Origin: Ornithinibacillus sp047228935 | GTDB lineage: Bacteria > Bacillota > Bacilli > Bacillales > Amphibacillaceae | Length of the DNA: 64,000 nucleotides | Reading direction: 5' to 3' | Assembly: GCF_047228935.1 (NCBI RefSeq) | Contig: NZ_JBFEGG010000003.1 | Coordinates: 248,001 to 312,000, forward strand | Part shown: positions 52,444-61,935 of the stretch, piece after piece | How positions within the stretch are numbered: position 1 is the first letter of the stretch | How the letters are laid out: each line of letters begins with the position of its first letter | The notes under the pieces: generated by a model | Seen by the model: the letters and a program-made list of their open reading frames with translations, nothing else | Database searches by the model: none | Told to the model about the DNA's origin: nothing | Program-made: the position numbers and the translations under genes

Positions 52444-53235
52444 ATGGATAAATCATCATTAATAGGAATTATACTAGGAATTCTTGCCATTGGATTAGGA
52501 ATGGTATTAAAAGGGGTTGGGTTAGGTGCGTTGATTAACCCTGCGGCTATACTTATTATCCTCGCTGGAACAGTAGCTTCCGTTATGATTGCGTTTCCGA
52601 TGAGTACGCTTAAAAACATCCCATCTCTTTTAAAAATCCTTTTTACGGAGAAAAAAGAACAAAGTATAGAAGATTTAATAAATCAGTTTTCTGATATGGC
52701 AGATATTGCTAGAAAAGAAGGAATACTATCATTAGAAACGAGATTAGATCAAATTGACGATCCCTTCCTATCATCAGGTTTGCAACTAGCTGTAGATGGC
52801 CAGACACCTGAATTTATCCGAGATGTCATGATGGAAAAGATTGACGCAATGGAAAAGCGTCATCAGGAGGGTGCGGCAATTTTCTCACAAGCTGGTACAT
52901 ATGCGCCAACACTAGGGGTACTTGGAGCGGTAATCGGATTAATTGCAGCACTTGCTGATATGGAAGACATCACTGCATTAGGTAAAGCAATTTCTGCAGC
53001 CTTCGTCGCGACTCTACTCGGTATTTTCACTGGTTATGTGCTATGGCATCCATTTGCGAACAAGTTAAAAGCAAAATCGAAAAGAGAAGTGGAAATTAAG
53101 GAAATTATGATAGAAGGGATTGTATCAATTACGATAGGGGAGTCTTCAAAGGTCGTAAGAGATAAGCTAGGTTCTTATCTAACGACAAAGGAATTGCAAC
53201 AAATCAATCAGGTGAAGAATTATGAAGAAGAATAG
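52444..53235 (+). CDS. motA: flagellar motor stator protein MotA
   Basis: This 263-residue protein has four membrane segments and is close to B. subtilis MotA (MDKSSLIGIILGILAIGLGM, GTYAPTLGVLGAVIGLIAAL, FVATLLGIFTGYVLWHP). With MotB it forms the proton-type stator. GGAGG lies 10 bp before the ATG. The gene is preceded by a c-di-GMP riboswitch and terminator, so stator supply depends on c-di-GMP. motB overlaps its end by 14 bp. Confidence 0.95.
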   Translation: MDKSSLIGIILGILAIGLGMVLKGVGLGALINPAAILIILAGTVASVMIAFPMSTLKNIPSLLKILFTEKKEQSIEDLINQFSDMADIARKEGILSLETRLDQIDDPFLSSGLQLAVDGQTPEFIRDVMMEKIDAMEKRHQEGAAIFSQAGTYAPTLGVLGAVIGLIAALADMEDITALGKAISAAFVATLLGIFTGYVLWHPFANKLKAKSKREVEIKEIMIEGIVSITIGESSKVVRDKLGSYLTTKELQQINQVKNYEEE

Positions 53236-53989
53236 AAGGAAGAAGGAAGACCACCATATTGATGAATCTTGGCTACTCCCCTATGCCGATTTATTAACAT
53301 TATTGGTTGCCTTGTTTATTGTTCTTTTTGCGATGAGTGAAATTGACGTGAAAAAATATGAAGAATTGGCCGCCATTTTCCGGAGTGAATTTTCAAGTGG
53401 GGACGATGGATTGATGGAAAATCCTGCTCCTACTCCTGAAATAGAACCCCAAGAGGTAGAAGAAGAGGGAGAGAAGCCGGAAGAGGAATCAGATGAAGGA
53501 AAAACGGAACACCAAAATTTACAAGAACTGCAAAGGAAGATTGACAGCTATATACAAGAGAATAATCTAACCGCATCATTAGAAACAAATCTATCAGGTG
53601 AAGGATTAATGATTTCCATAAAAAACGACGTCTCCTTCAATCCTGGAAGTGCGGAAGTAAATCCTGAGGGGATGGAGATTGCAACAGAAATTTCTAAGTT
53701 ATTATATACCGATCCACCACACCAAATAGTCATTAGTGGTCATACAGACAATGTACCGATGAATAACGCAGTATTTGGTTCTAACTGGGAATTGAGTGTA
53801 ATGCGTGCAGTTAATTTTATGACACTGATTTTAGAGAATGACCAGCTTGATCCAGCTAAATTCAGTGCAAAAGGGTTCGGAGAACATCAGCCAATTGTAC
53901 CGAATGATAGTGCTGACAATAGGGCGAAAAATAGACGTGTTGAAGTGCTAATTTTGCCTAACTATGATATTACGGAACATGTAGATTAA
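53222..53989 (+). CDS. motB: flagellar motor stator protein MotB
   Basis: This 255-residue protein has a charged N-terminus, one membrane helix with the ion-binding Asp (PYADLLTLL, D23), a Glu/Pro-rich linker (~60-100) and an OmpA-like peptidoglycan-binding domain (ISGHTDNVPMN, NRRVEVLI). GGTGAAGAATT precedes the ATG within motA. It anchors the stator to the wall. Confidence 0.95.
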   Translation: MKKNRRKKEDHHIDESWLLPYADLLTLLVALFIVLFAMSEIDVKKYEELAAIFRSEFSSGDDGLMENPAPTPEIEPQEVEEEGEKPEEESDEGKTEHQNLQELQRKIDSYIQENNLTASLETNLSGEGLMISIKNDVSFNPGSAEVNPEGMEIATEISKLLYTDPPHQIVISGHTDNVPMNNAVFGSNWELSVMRAVNFMTLILENDQLDPAKFSAKGFGEHQPIVPNDSADNRAKNRRVEVLILPNYDITEHVD

Positions 53990-54016
53990 TTAATAAACAT
54001 CAAGAGGTGGACTGAA

Positions 54017-55711
54017 ATGAAACGATATTTCAATTTTAAGACGATACGAACAAAAATATTATTATTATTCTCAGCAGTATTAGCTATGACTGCTCTGTAT
54101 GCGGGGTTTTCTATATACTCTATTAATAAAATGAATACACAAACGGAAGAAATATTAGACAAGCAATTAACGTTATTGATATTAGATGAAGATATTGCGT
54201 TTGATATGGCTAATCGAGCAGGATTAGTTAGAGCATATATGTTGTATGAGGATCATGAAGCTCGGAAAAAGTTTGAGGATGGGACAGAGTATAGTATTGC
54301 GCTTGAGAATCAATTATTGGAATTAAGTGATTCTGACCAAACGAAAGAATTAATAGATAAAAAGTTTCAATGGGGCACATTAACAGATAAAGTATTCCAG
54401 GCATATGATCAAGGAGATAAAGAAACTGCTCAAAGAATTATGGAAACAGAAATTGCTCCATTGGAAAATGAAATTATTGCAGGTTTTACTGAAGCATCAA
54501 CCCATAGAAAAGCGATTATTAATGAGATGGGTCAAGAGGTTATTGAAAATGGCCATCTCATGAGACTTTTAACTATCATATTAAGTATTGCAAGTATAGC
54601 GCTAGGTATCCTAATTGCCATTATATCTGCATCGATGATTTCGAAACGAATTAAACGAGTAATGATTCGAATGGAATCTATTGCGGAAGGGGATTTAAGT
54701 CAAGAAGCATTACAATCAAATGACCGGGACGAACTGGGACAATTAGTACGCATGACAAATAAGATGAATGATAGTATTCGAGATTTATTACATGATATTA
54801 ATAGAGTTTCCAATACGGTTGCGAGTCAAAGTGAAGAACTAACTCAATCTGCCAATGAGGTAAAAACTGGTGCAGAGCAAATTGCGACGACCATGGAAGA
54901 GTTGGCAACAGGTACAGAATCCCAAGCAAATAGTGCAGGGGACTTATCCTCACTTATGACCTCCTTTACTCGTCAAGTGCAAGAATCAAGTGAGAGTGGA
55001 GAGCGTATAGCTTCTAATTCTAAAGATGTGATTAGCTTAACACATAATGGAAGTAATTTAATGAAATCATCTACATCACAAATGCAAAAGGTAGACAAAA
55101 TTGTTCATGCTGCAGTGATTAAGGTAGAAGGTCTGCATGATCATACGCAAAAGATAACAAGCTTAGTATCTGTCATCAGAGATGTAGCAGAACAAACGAA
55201 TTTACTAGCACTAAATGCGGCTATCGAAGCAGCAAGAGCTGGTGAGCACGGTAAAGGGTTTGCTGTAGTTGCGGATGAAGTACGAAAATTAGCGGAGCAA
55301 GTAGCTTTATCAGTAAATGATATAACGGAAACAGTAACAAGTATTCAAACAGAATCTACTCTTGTAACCGAGTCTCTACAGGATGGTTATAAAGAGGTTC
55401 AAGTTGGAACAGAACAAATCATTTCAACAGAAGAAACCTTTAACCAAATAACCGACGCGGTAACTAGCATGGTAGATAATATTACTACTATTACAGAAAA
55501 CCTATCCAATATTGCAGCTAATAGCCAAGAGATGAGTAGCTCAATTGAGGAGATTGCAGCGATATCGGAGGAATCTGCTGCAGGAGTGGAAGAAACATCA
55601 GCATCTGCTGAACAAGTCAGCGGATCCATGGAAGAAGTTGCAGGAAGCTCCGAACAATTAGCAAAACTTGCTGAAGAACTAAACGTATTAATAGCGAAGT
55701 TTAAATTGTAA
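54017..55711 (+). CDS. methyl-accepting chemotaxis protein
   Basis: This 564-residue transducer has TM1 (~15-38), an extracellular helical ligand domain (~39-180), TM2 (~182-205), HAMP, and a signalling domain with the hairpin tip EQTNLLALNAAIEAARAGEHG. The ligand is unknown. It follows motB by 27 bp with AAGAGGTGG upstream, so it shares the riboswitch-controlled transcript. Confidence 0.92.
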   Translation: MKRYFNFKTIRTKILLLFSAVLAMTALYAGFSIYSINKMNTQTEEILDKQLTLLILDEDIAFDMANRAGLVRAYMLYEDHEARKKFEDGTEYSIALENQLLELSDSDQTKELIDKKFQWGTLTDKVFQAYDQGDKETAQRIMETEIAPLENEIIAGFTEASTHRKAIINEMGQEVIENGHLMRLLTIILSIASIALGILIAIISASMISKRIKRVMIRMESIAEGDLSQEALQSNDRDELGQLVRMTNKMNDSIRDLLHDINRVSNTVASQSEELTQSANEVKTGAEQIATTMEELATGTESQANSAGDLSSLMTSFTRQVQESSESGERIASNSKDVISLTHNGSNLMKSSTSQMQKVDKIVHAAVIKVEGLHDHTQKITSLVSVIRDVAEQTNLLALNAAIEAARAGEHGKGFAVVADEVRKLAEQVALSVNDITETVTSIQTESTLVTESLQDGYKEVQVGTEQIISTEETFNQITDAVTSMVDNITTITENLSNIAANSQEMSSSIEEIAAISEESAAGVEETSASAEQVSGSMEEVAGSSEQLAKLAEELNVLIAKFKL

Positions 55712-55727
55712 TATGATTTATATGAGA

Positions 55728-55760
55728 TAAGTCTCCATCTATGATGGGGGCTTATTTTTT
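55728..55760 (+). terminator. terminator of the motAB-mcp operon
   Basis: AAGTCTCCAT pairs with ATGGGGGCTT through two G-U pairs, followed by ATTTTTT. Confidence 0.75.
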
Positions 55761-55851
55761 CTAGGAACTATTTTACCAGCAACTAAATTCCTAGAAAATG
55801 TCGTATCATGTAACTTGTCTAGTGCGTACGAATTAAATTATTCAGAATTTA

Positions 55852-55880
55852 TTGACTATTGTACTTATTATTTCTATACT
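55852..55880 (+). promoter_or_regulatory. sigma-A promoter candidate for the protease gene
   Basis: TTGACT and TATACT are spaced by 17 bp. If used, the leader before the protease is ~460 nt; within it a hairpin with ATAGTT/AACTAT lies near 56226-56255. I found no known riboswitch there. Confidence 0.5.
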
Positions 55881-56346
55881 CTAAATAAATTACAAATTGT
55901 AACACAAAATTAAATAATATTTTATCCTCACGAAAAGAAAACCACCAAATAGAAAAAACTTCCCAATAAAGAATTTTTACATATCGAATCCCGCTTGGTA
56001 TTAGCAAAAAATAGAGTAGTAGACTTTATCCGCTAGGGAAATATGCAGGGATTCCTTGAAAAAGTAATAACACTTTTGATGTTTGCGATGTTTGACTGTT
56101 GTAAGACTTCTTTGTCCTAAGAAGTGCAAGGTAGACATGGTAATGTTTTTTGAGCAGATGTCACCCTGTATTGCAACCAAAGGCGTATATGCACAAATCT
56201 GTATAGTTAGGATTTATCATTTATCTATTATAGTTTCACTGAACTATAGATAGAGGCAACAGACATAGTTGTCAATAGAATCTATGAAAGGGAGGCGAAT
56301 TTTAAAGAATTAAAAATACTAGTTACTAGGAAAGAGGGAGTACGTA

Positions 56347-59300
56347 ATGAAAAGTAAGAGAAAAAGACAAGTCCGACTATTTAGCCTAGTTGCAACTCTA
56401 TTAATGATCTTTTCATTAATAACACCAGGATTAGCAGGTGCTGCAACTAAAGGGGATATTGTTACAAGCTACAAGGAGTCTAGTAAATCCGTGTCGAATT
56501 CAACAGGTTCTAAATTAAGTAAAAGTTTACAAAGTCAATTTGAAAAAAGTGACTTTGTAACCTTCTTAGTCAAATTTAAAGATAAGGCAGACCCAATGGG
56601 TGCTGCTAAAAAAGCGTTAACTAATGCAAAAAATCTATCAGCTTATAATAAGGAATTTATACAGCGCTCAGCTGTTATTTCTGAATTAAAAGCAACAGCC
56701 ACAAAATCTCAGCAAAATGTTATACAATTTCTTGAGCAGGAAGAGCAAAAAGGAAATGTAAAGGATGTAAAATCATTCTATATTGTGAATGGACTATCCG
56801 TTACAGCTTCTAAAGAAATTGCCGAAAAAATTGCTTCCTTTGAAGAGGTTGAAAAGGTTTTGCCGAACGAGCAGCGTCAATTGATGGAAGGTGCTGAACA
56901 GTCAGGTACTCTTAAAAAAGCTATTGCTGAAAAAGGTAAAACAGAAGTTAAATTAGATAAAGGTGTTTTGGTTGATGTACCAGAGAAAGTAACGGAAGCC
57001 GCAAAGAAGGAACTAAATAAAGAAACTCAAAATACTCCTCAAAATGTGGAGTGGAATGTAGACAGAGTAAATGCTCCAGATACTTGGGCGCTTGGGTATG
57101 ATGGTTCTGGAGTAACCGTTGCGATTATTGATACTGGCGTGGATTGGACACATCCGGCATTAATGAATAAATATCGCGGGTATAATCCAGAAACTGGTGA
57201 AGTAGATCATACATACAGTTTCTATGATCCTGTAAATGGACAAACTGAGCCATATGATCAAGAAGGTCATGGTTCCCATGTAACTGGAACAATTGTTGGA
57301 AGTGAGCCCGACGGTTCTAACCAAATTGGGGTTGCTCCAGGGGCAGATTGGATTGCCGTTCAAGCATTTGAAGGTCAAAACGCTTACGATGATGATTTAA
57401 TCGCAGCCGGAGAGTGGATTATGGCTCCAGGTGGAGATTCTTCTAAAGCACCAGATGTAGTAAACAATTCTTGGGGTGGTGGCCCTGGTATTGATGAATG
57501 GTATCGGGATATGGTCATTGCTTGGAGAGCAGCTGAGATATTCCCAGTGTTTGCTGCGGGTAATACGACACTAACAAATCCAGGTGGACCAGGATCCGTA
57601 TCATCTCCGGGTAACTATCCAGAGTCATTTGCAGTTGGTGCAACAGATAGTAATGACAATCGTGCAAGCTTTTCGCTAGAAGGACCTTCTCCATATGAGG
57701 AAATCAAGCCAGATATTGCAGCACCAGGAGCTGGAATTCGTTCTGCAGCAGTAGGTGGTGGTTATATTGGTAATAGTGGAACATCGATGGCGGCCCCAGC
57801 TGTTACAGGTGTTGTTGCATTACTAAAACAAGCGGGTAGTAACCTATCTGTTGATGAAATGGAACAAGTGCTAATGGATACCGCTGATTCTGAGGCAGGA
57901 ACTGATAGCCAATATCCGGAGTCACCGAATAATGGCTATGGTCATGGTATCATTGATGCCCTGGCAGCAGTTACTTCAGTTGCTGATGGAATTGGAACTG
58001 TAGAAGGTGTCGTATCAATGGATGGTGAAGATACAGAAGCACCTGTATTTACTCACACACCACCGAATGGCATTCTAGAAGGAAGAGATGTAACATTAAC
58101 TATCTCAGTTAGTGATAATGTTAGCGTTACGTCAGTAGAAGTAAGCTATGCTGGTAATACATTAGAAGCAAGCCGTGTATCTGGTGATTTTAAATCTGGT
58201 GATTATTCCGTTACGATTCCAAGTTCAGATATTACAGGTGATACGTTTAGTTATCAATGGATTATCAATGACTTTGGTGGAAATGAAGTAACAAGTGATA
58301 CGTATGAATTAGGATTAACTGAGCCAATCTATTTCCATAATTTTGAGACAGAACCTACTGACTGGACTTTCCTAGGTGTTGGTACTGGAGCTAATAGCTG
58401 GGAGTGGGGAGTGCCTAGCTCTGGTCCAAGTAGTGCTCCATCAGGTGAAAATCTTGTTGGAACAAACTTGGCGGGGAACTATAACAATAATGAAGAGTCT
58501 TATTTCGATTCGCCGGCAATATCTGTACCTGAGGGAGAAGCGTATTTGCAATTTGACCATTGGTATGATATTGAAGAAGGTTGGGATTATGGATATCTAC
58601 TAATTTCAACGGATGCACAAAATTGGTCCATTTTGGATGAACTTACTGGTAGTTCGAATGGTTGGGAAACAGCAACCTATGATATTTCCGAATACAGTGG
58701 AGGCGAAGTATACATCTCTTACACATTACTTACTGACGGTAGTGTATTATATCCAGGTTGGTATGTTGATAATGTGACAGTTGCCGATGTTGCATTAGGA
58801 GAAGTTACTTCTACAAGTGAAAATAAGACAGACGCACAAGTTGTTAGACCATCTAATATCCCGCTAGATGCAACAGTAAGTATTTTAGAAACGGGAGCAT
58901 CTACCGCAACAAATCCTGCTGATGGAAGCTATTCCCTACTTCATACTGCAGGAACATTCACAGCAGTAGCAGAGTCCTATGGTTTTGCTTCAGCGGAACA
59001 ATCCGTTGAAGTTGAAGATGGAGAAGTTACAGCAGCGAATTTTGTACTTGAAGAGTTAGAACGCGCAACAATTAGCGGTACAATTACAAATGAATATTCA
59101 GGGGATCCAGTTGCAGATGCAACCGTATTGTTAGTAGAAGATGCTAACGTTGCACCAGTTCAAACCGATGCAGATGGTCATTTTGAATTAACTGCATATC
59201 ATGGAGACTACACACTGAAGGTTGTTGCGGCAAATTATGAAGGTACAGAGGTTGAGGTTTCATTAGATAGCAATACAACCTTAGATATTGAACTTGAGCC

Positions 59301-60762
59301 AGCGTTTACGATACCAGCTGGTCAAATCGCATATGATGATGGTACAGCAGAAAATGCTCTTTCCTTAAATGCTGGAGGAGATGGATTAGCGGTGAAAATG
59401 TCATTACCTGAAGGTATGGACAGTGCAATTGTAACAGAAGGTGTCTTCCAGTTCTGGGGTACTGATTTCCCATCGCCTGGTGGAACAGCCTTTACGGTTG
59501 AAGTATGGTCTGCAGGTGAAGATGGTTTGCCAGATGAGATGATTGCAGGACCAGTTGAAGGGACTGCTATCCGTGATGTAAATCAACAAACTGTTGTAGA
59601 TTTAAGTGCTCACAACATTGAGGTAACTGGTGACTTCTTTATGGTTTATGTTCAAACTGAAGGGGGTAGTGCAGGACCAGGTATTGCAGTAGATGAGAAT
59701 AGTCAAAATGCACAAAGAACATATCTCTTCTCTGCAAGGGAGTTTGAATTATTCCCTGATTATGGAAATGCAATGATTAGAGCGAATATTGCAAGTCCGG
59801 TAGAAGGTGCTGTACTTGATCCAGCACTTGATGGTTCCTTTACTAATCAATCCGTGCTTACAATAGAAGGTTCTTCAACTCCAGGAGCTACGATAGAATT
59901 ATTTAATAATGGGGAATCTGCTGGTATACAGGATGTTAATGATGAAGGTGCATTTGCACTTGATGTAGAACTAGTTGAAGGTGCGAATGAGTTAGTTGCC
60001 CATACGTTAATTAATGGAGAACTAGCGAAGATTTCTGAACCTATTACGGTTACACTGGATTCACATGCTCCTGAGCTTACCGTAATAAGTCCAGTTGATG
60101 GAGATACGACAAATCGTGAAACAGTTACAGTTGAAGGAATGGTTTCGGATGAGTATATTGATTTTGTTACTGTAAATGGTCAACAAGCTGATGTATCAGA
60201 AGATGGTACGTTCTCTAAACGAATTCTTCTAGATGAGGGAGAAAATACCATTGAGGTTGTAGCACAAGACCTTGCTGGGAACGTATCGTCTGAGCTAATT
60301 ACACTTGATGCCGATTATACTGCTCCTGAAATTACGAACCTAACACCAAGCGAGGATGTCCATCTTCAAGTTGGTGAGAGTGTAAGAATTGAATTTGATG
60401 CCGAACCTGGCTTAAGAGCAACGTTTTCCATTTTGTTGCCATTAACGAACCTAAACGGGGTAGTTTCCTATAATCCAATTGAACTTCCGATGATGGAAAC
60501 AACACCTGGTCATTATGTTGGTTATTGGACTGTACCGAGCAACGTACTGGCGGAAGGTGCAGTTATCGAAGTAAAAGTAAGTGACCGCTTCGGTAACGAA
60601 ACTCGCATGCAAGCAGATGGTAGACTATTTATTACTGATTCTTCTAATGTTGAAGATACTAAAGGTAATAACGGTAAGGGAAAAGGCAGTGGAAATGGTA
60701 ATACAGGTAAAGGTCAAGAGAAAGAAAAAGTAAAGAATGGTAATTCAGCAGGAAGTAATTAA
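56347..60762 (+). CDS. bpr: secreted subtilisin-family protease, bacillopeptidase F type
   Basis: This 1471-residue exported protease has a signal peptide (~10-32), an I9-like propeptide (~60-175), and an S8 domain with the triad D262 (IIDTGVDW), H308 (GHGSHVTG) and S480 (GTSMAAP), and oxyanion Asn in FAAGNTT. Then come an immune-inhibitor-A-like beta domain (~630-810), carboxypeptidase-regulatory-like repeats (~820-960), and Ig/fibronectin-like domains. The C-terminus is Gly/Lys/Asn-rich with no LPXTG sorting signal. Size and plan match Bpr of B. subtilis (~1430 residues), which is DegU-dependent; a DegU-like gene follows. Confidence 0.88.
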   Translation: MKSKRKRQVRLFSLVATLLMIFSLITPGLAGAATKGDIVTSYKESSKSVSNSTGSKLSKSLQSQFEKSDFVTFLVKFKDKADPMGAAKKALTNAKNLSAYNKEFIQRSAVISELKATATKSQQNVIQFLEQEEQKGNVKDVKSFYIVNGLSVTASKEIAEKIASFEEVEKVLPNEQRQLMEGAEQSGTLKKAIAEKGKTEVKLDKGVLVDVPEKVTEAAKKELNKETQNTPQNVEWNVDRVNAPDTWALGYDGSGVTVAIIDTGVDWTHPALMNKYRGYNPETGEVDHTYSFYDPVNGQTEPYDQEGHGSHVTGTIVGSEPDGSNQIGVAPGADWIAVQAFEGQNAYDDDLIAAGEWIMAPGGDSSKAPDVVNNSWGGGPGIDEWYRDMVIAWRAAEIFPVFAAGNTTLTNPGGPGSVSSPGNYPESFAVGATDSNDNRASFSLEGPSPYEEIKPDIAAPGAGIRSAAVGGGYIGNSGTSMAAPAVTGVVALLKQAGSNLSVDEMEQVLMDTADSEAGTDSQYPESPNNGYGHGIIDALAAVTSVADGIGTVEGVVSMDGEDTEAPVFTHTPPNGILEGRDVTLTISVSDNVSVTSVEVSYAGNTLEASRVSGDFKSGDYSVTIPSSDITGDTFSYQWIINDFGGNEVTSDTYELGLTEPIYFHNFETEPTDWTFLGVGTGANSWEWGVPSSGPSSAPSGENLVGTNLAGNYNNNEESYFDSPAISVPEGEAYLQFDHWYDIEEGWDYGYLLISTDAQNWSILDELTGSSNGWETATYDISEYSGGEVYISYTLLTDGSVLYPGWYVDNVTVADVALGEVTSTSENKTDAQVVRPSNIPLDATVSILETGASTATNPADGSYSLLHTAGTFTAVAESYGFASAEQSVEVEDGEVTAANFVLEELERATISGTITNEYSGDPVADATVLLVEDANVAPVQTDADGHFELTAYHGDYTLKVVAANYEGTEVEVSLDSNTTLDIELEPAFTIPAGQIAYDDGTAENALSLNAGGDGLAVKMSLPEGMDSAIVTEGVFQFWGTDFPSPGGTAFTVEVWSAGEDGLPDEMIAGPVEGTAIRDVNQQTVVDLSAHNIEVTGDFFMVYVQTEGGSAGPGIAVDENSQNAQRTYLFSAREFELFPDYGNAMIRANIASPVEGAVLDPALDGSFTNQSVLTIEGSSTPGATIELFNNGESAGIQDVNDEGAFALDVELVEGANELVAHTLINGELAKISEPITVTLDSHAPELTVISPVDGDTTNRETVTVEGMVSDEYIDFVTVNGQQADVSEDGTFSKRILLDEGENTIEVVAQDLAGNVSSELITLDADYTAPEITNLTPSEDVHLQVGESVRIEFDAEPGLRATFSILLPLTNLNGVVSYNPIELPMMETTPGHYVGYWTVPSNVLAEGAVIEVKVSDRFGNETRMQADGRLFITDSSNVEDTKGNNGKGKGSGNGNTGKGQEKEKVKNGNSAGSN

Positions 60763-60770
60763 ATAACATT

Positions 60771-60810
60771 GAAAGGTACTAACATCCATGTTAGTGCCTT
60801 TCTTTTTTTA
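60771..60810 (+). terminator. terminator of the protease gene
   Basis: GAAAGGTACTAACA pairs with TGTTAGTGCCTTTC, followed by TTTTTTT. Confidence 0.92.
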
Positions 60811-60914
60811 ATATATCATTCTTCCATAAATTACACACATAGGTCTAGTATTTTTTAGTTGCTATTTATACTAGATATAGGTTACGATAATCAAGGAAGT
60901 TAATTTTCAACTGA

Positions 60915-60993
60915 AAAAGGCAAACTATCTGAAAGGATAGGACGCAAAGCTAAGGGTCTAAGGTCGAAAGGCTATGATCGCCTGGTTGCCAAA
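60915..60993 (+). ncRNA. c-di-GMP-I (GEMM) riboswitch 3, upstream of a DegU-like regulator
   Basis: The core reads GGCAAACTATCTGAAAGG, GGACGCAAAGC, GGTCTAAGG and GATCGCCTGGTTGCCA. GCCAAAAT (60989-60996) can pair with ATTTTGGC (61009-61016) as an antiterminator that overlaps the closing stem and the terminator. As in copy 2, ligand binding is predicted to end transcription. Confidence 0.95.
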
Positions 60994-61013
60994 ATGGATT
61001 GAATGATATTTTG

Positions 61014-61040
61014 GCTATTCTATTCGAATAGTCTTTTTTA
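61014..61040 (+). terminator. expression-platform terminator of riboswitch 3
   Basis: GGCTATTC pairs with GAATAGTC (one G-U), followed by TTTTTT. It resembles the terminator of riboswitch 2. Confidence 0.9.
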
Positions 61041-61109
61041 ATGGAGTAATTCATATTTGGCAATTTCTACCATTTTTTAAACGTTAATAATTTGATGGGA
61101 GAAGTGGCT

Positions 61110-61742
61110 ATGTGTAACATAACAATAATTAAAGAAAAAGATTTAGTACGGGATATAATAGTAGAAAAACTAGAAGAAAATCTACCAGAACATAGTTGGA
61201 CTGCACTAGATTCAAATCAATTTCAAAAAAAAGAAAATTTTATTCAAAGTGACCTGGTCATTATTGATCTGAATACCAATATTAATATTCAAGCAGCAAT
61301 TGATAACTTTATAGAGCAAAATATCCGAGTAGCAATTTGGGCATCTGATTTAGATGATAATTTGTTACGAGAGCTTTTCCGTTATGGATTGCATGGATAT
61401 TTTTATAATGGTATGGAGTTAAGTGAACTTATTTTTGCTACGAAATCGATGTTAAATGATCAGCAGTATATACATCCGAAACTATCAACGGTATTACTAG
61501 ATGATTATGTTAAATTGACTAGAAACAAGCCGATTAGACCAGCTGGAATTTTAACAGAGCAAGAATGGAAGGTTTTAGAAGAGCTTGGTAAAGGTTTAAA
61601 CAATTGCAGTATTGCTAAGGAACTATATATCTCAACTAGAACGGTAAACAATCACGTTAGTTCTATTTTAAAAAAACTGCATGTTTCAGACCGTACAAAT
61701 GCAGTGATTAAAGCGATTAAAAATAATTGGATAACATTATAA
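61110..61742 (+). CDS. DegU-like LuxR/NarL regulator with degenerate receiver
   Basis: This 210-residue protein has a receiver-like domain (1-125) and a LuxR helix-turn-helix (ILTEQEWKVLEELGKGL, ISTRTVNNHVSSILKKL) close to DegU. In the receiver, the phospho-acceptor Asp position is kept (D53 in VIIDLN), but the acidic pair after strand 1 is lost (IIKEKDL) and the conserved Lys is Asn (GYFYNGM, N100; GYLLKEM in DegU). Normal phosphorylation is thus unlikely. ATG 61110 follows GGGAGAAGTGG; earlier starts at 61092 and 61095 lie before this site. Expression is set by the c-di-GMP riboswitch. Confidence 0.87.
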   Translation: MCNITIIKEKDLVRDIIVEKLEENLPEHSWTALDSNQFQKKENFIQSDLVIIDLNTNINIQAAIDNFIEQNIRVAIWASDLDDNLLRELFRYGLHGYFYNGMELSELIFATKSMLNDQQYIHPKLSTVLLDDYVKLTRNKPIRPAGILTEQEWKVLEELGKGLNNCSIAKELYISTRTVNNHVSSILKKLHVSDRTNAVIKAIKNNWITL

Positions 61743-61750
61743 AACTAAAT

Positions 61751-61786
61751 GGGTCAGACCTTCTTTTTGGAGGTCCTGACCCTTTT
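61751..61786 (+). terminator. first terminator after the DegU-like gene
   Basis: GGGTCAG-ACCT pairs with AGGTCCTGACCC with a small bulge, followed by TTTTT. Confidence 0.85.
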
Positions 61787-61822
61787 TGGATGAGGGACAA
61801 ATCTCTCATCCTATTTTTTTTT
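61787..61822 (+). terminator. second terminator after the DegU-like gene
   Basis: GGATGAGGGA pairs with TCTCTCATCC (one mismatch), followed by a long T-run. Confidence 0.85.
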
Positions 61823-61935
61823 GCATAAATATGGGAGGTAGCGCGTACTATTTAAAAGAATAGTCTGAAAAATAATATTCACAATGAAAATTGTTACCTA
61901 GATTTATTTAACTTAGTTTAAAGGGGGGGAAAGGT

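Noticed and set aside
55881..56346. A fourth c-di-GMP riboswitch before the protease
   Set aside because: No GGACGCAAAGC core or GAAA tetraloop segment is present; a type II aptamer could not be recognised either.
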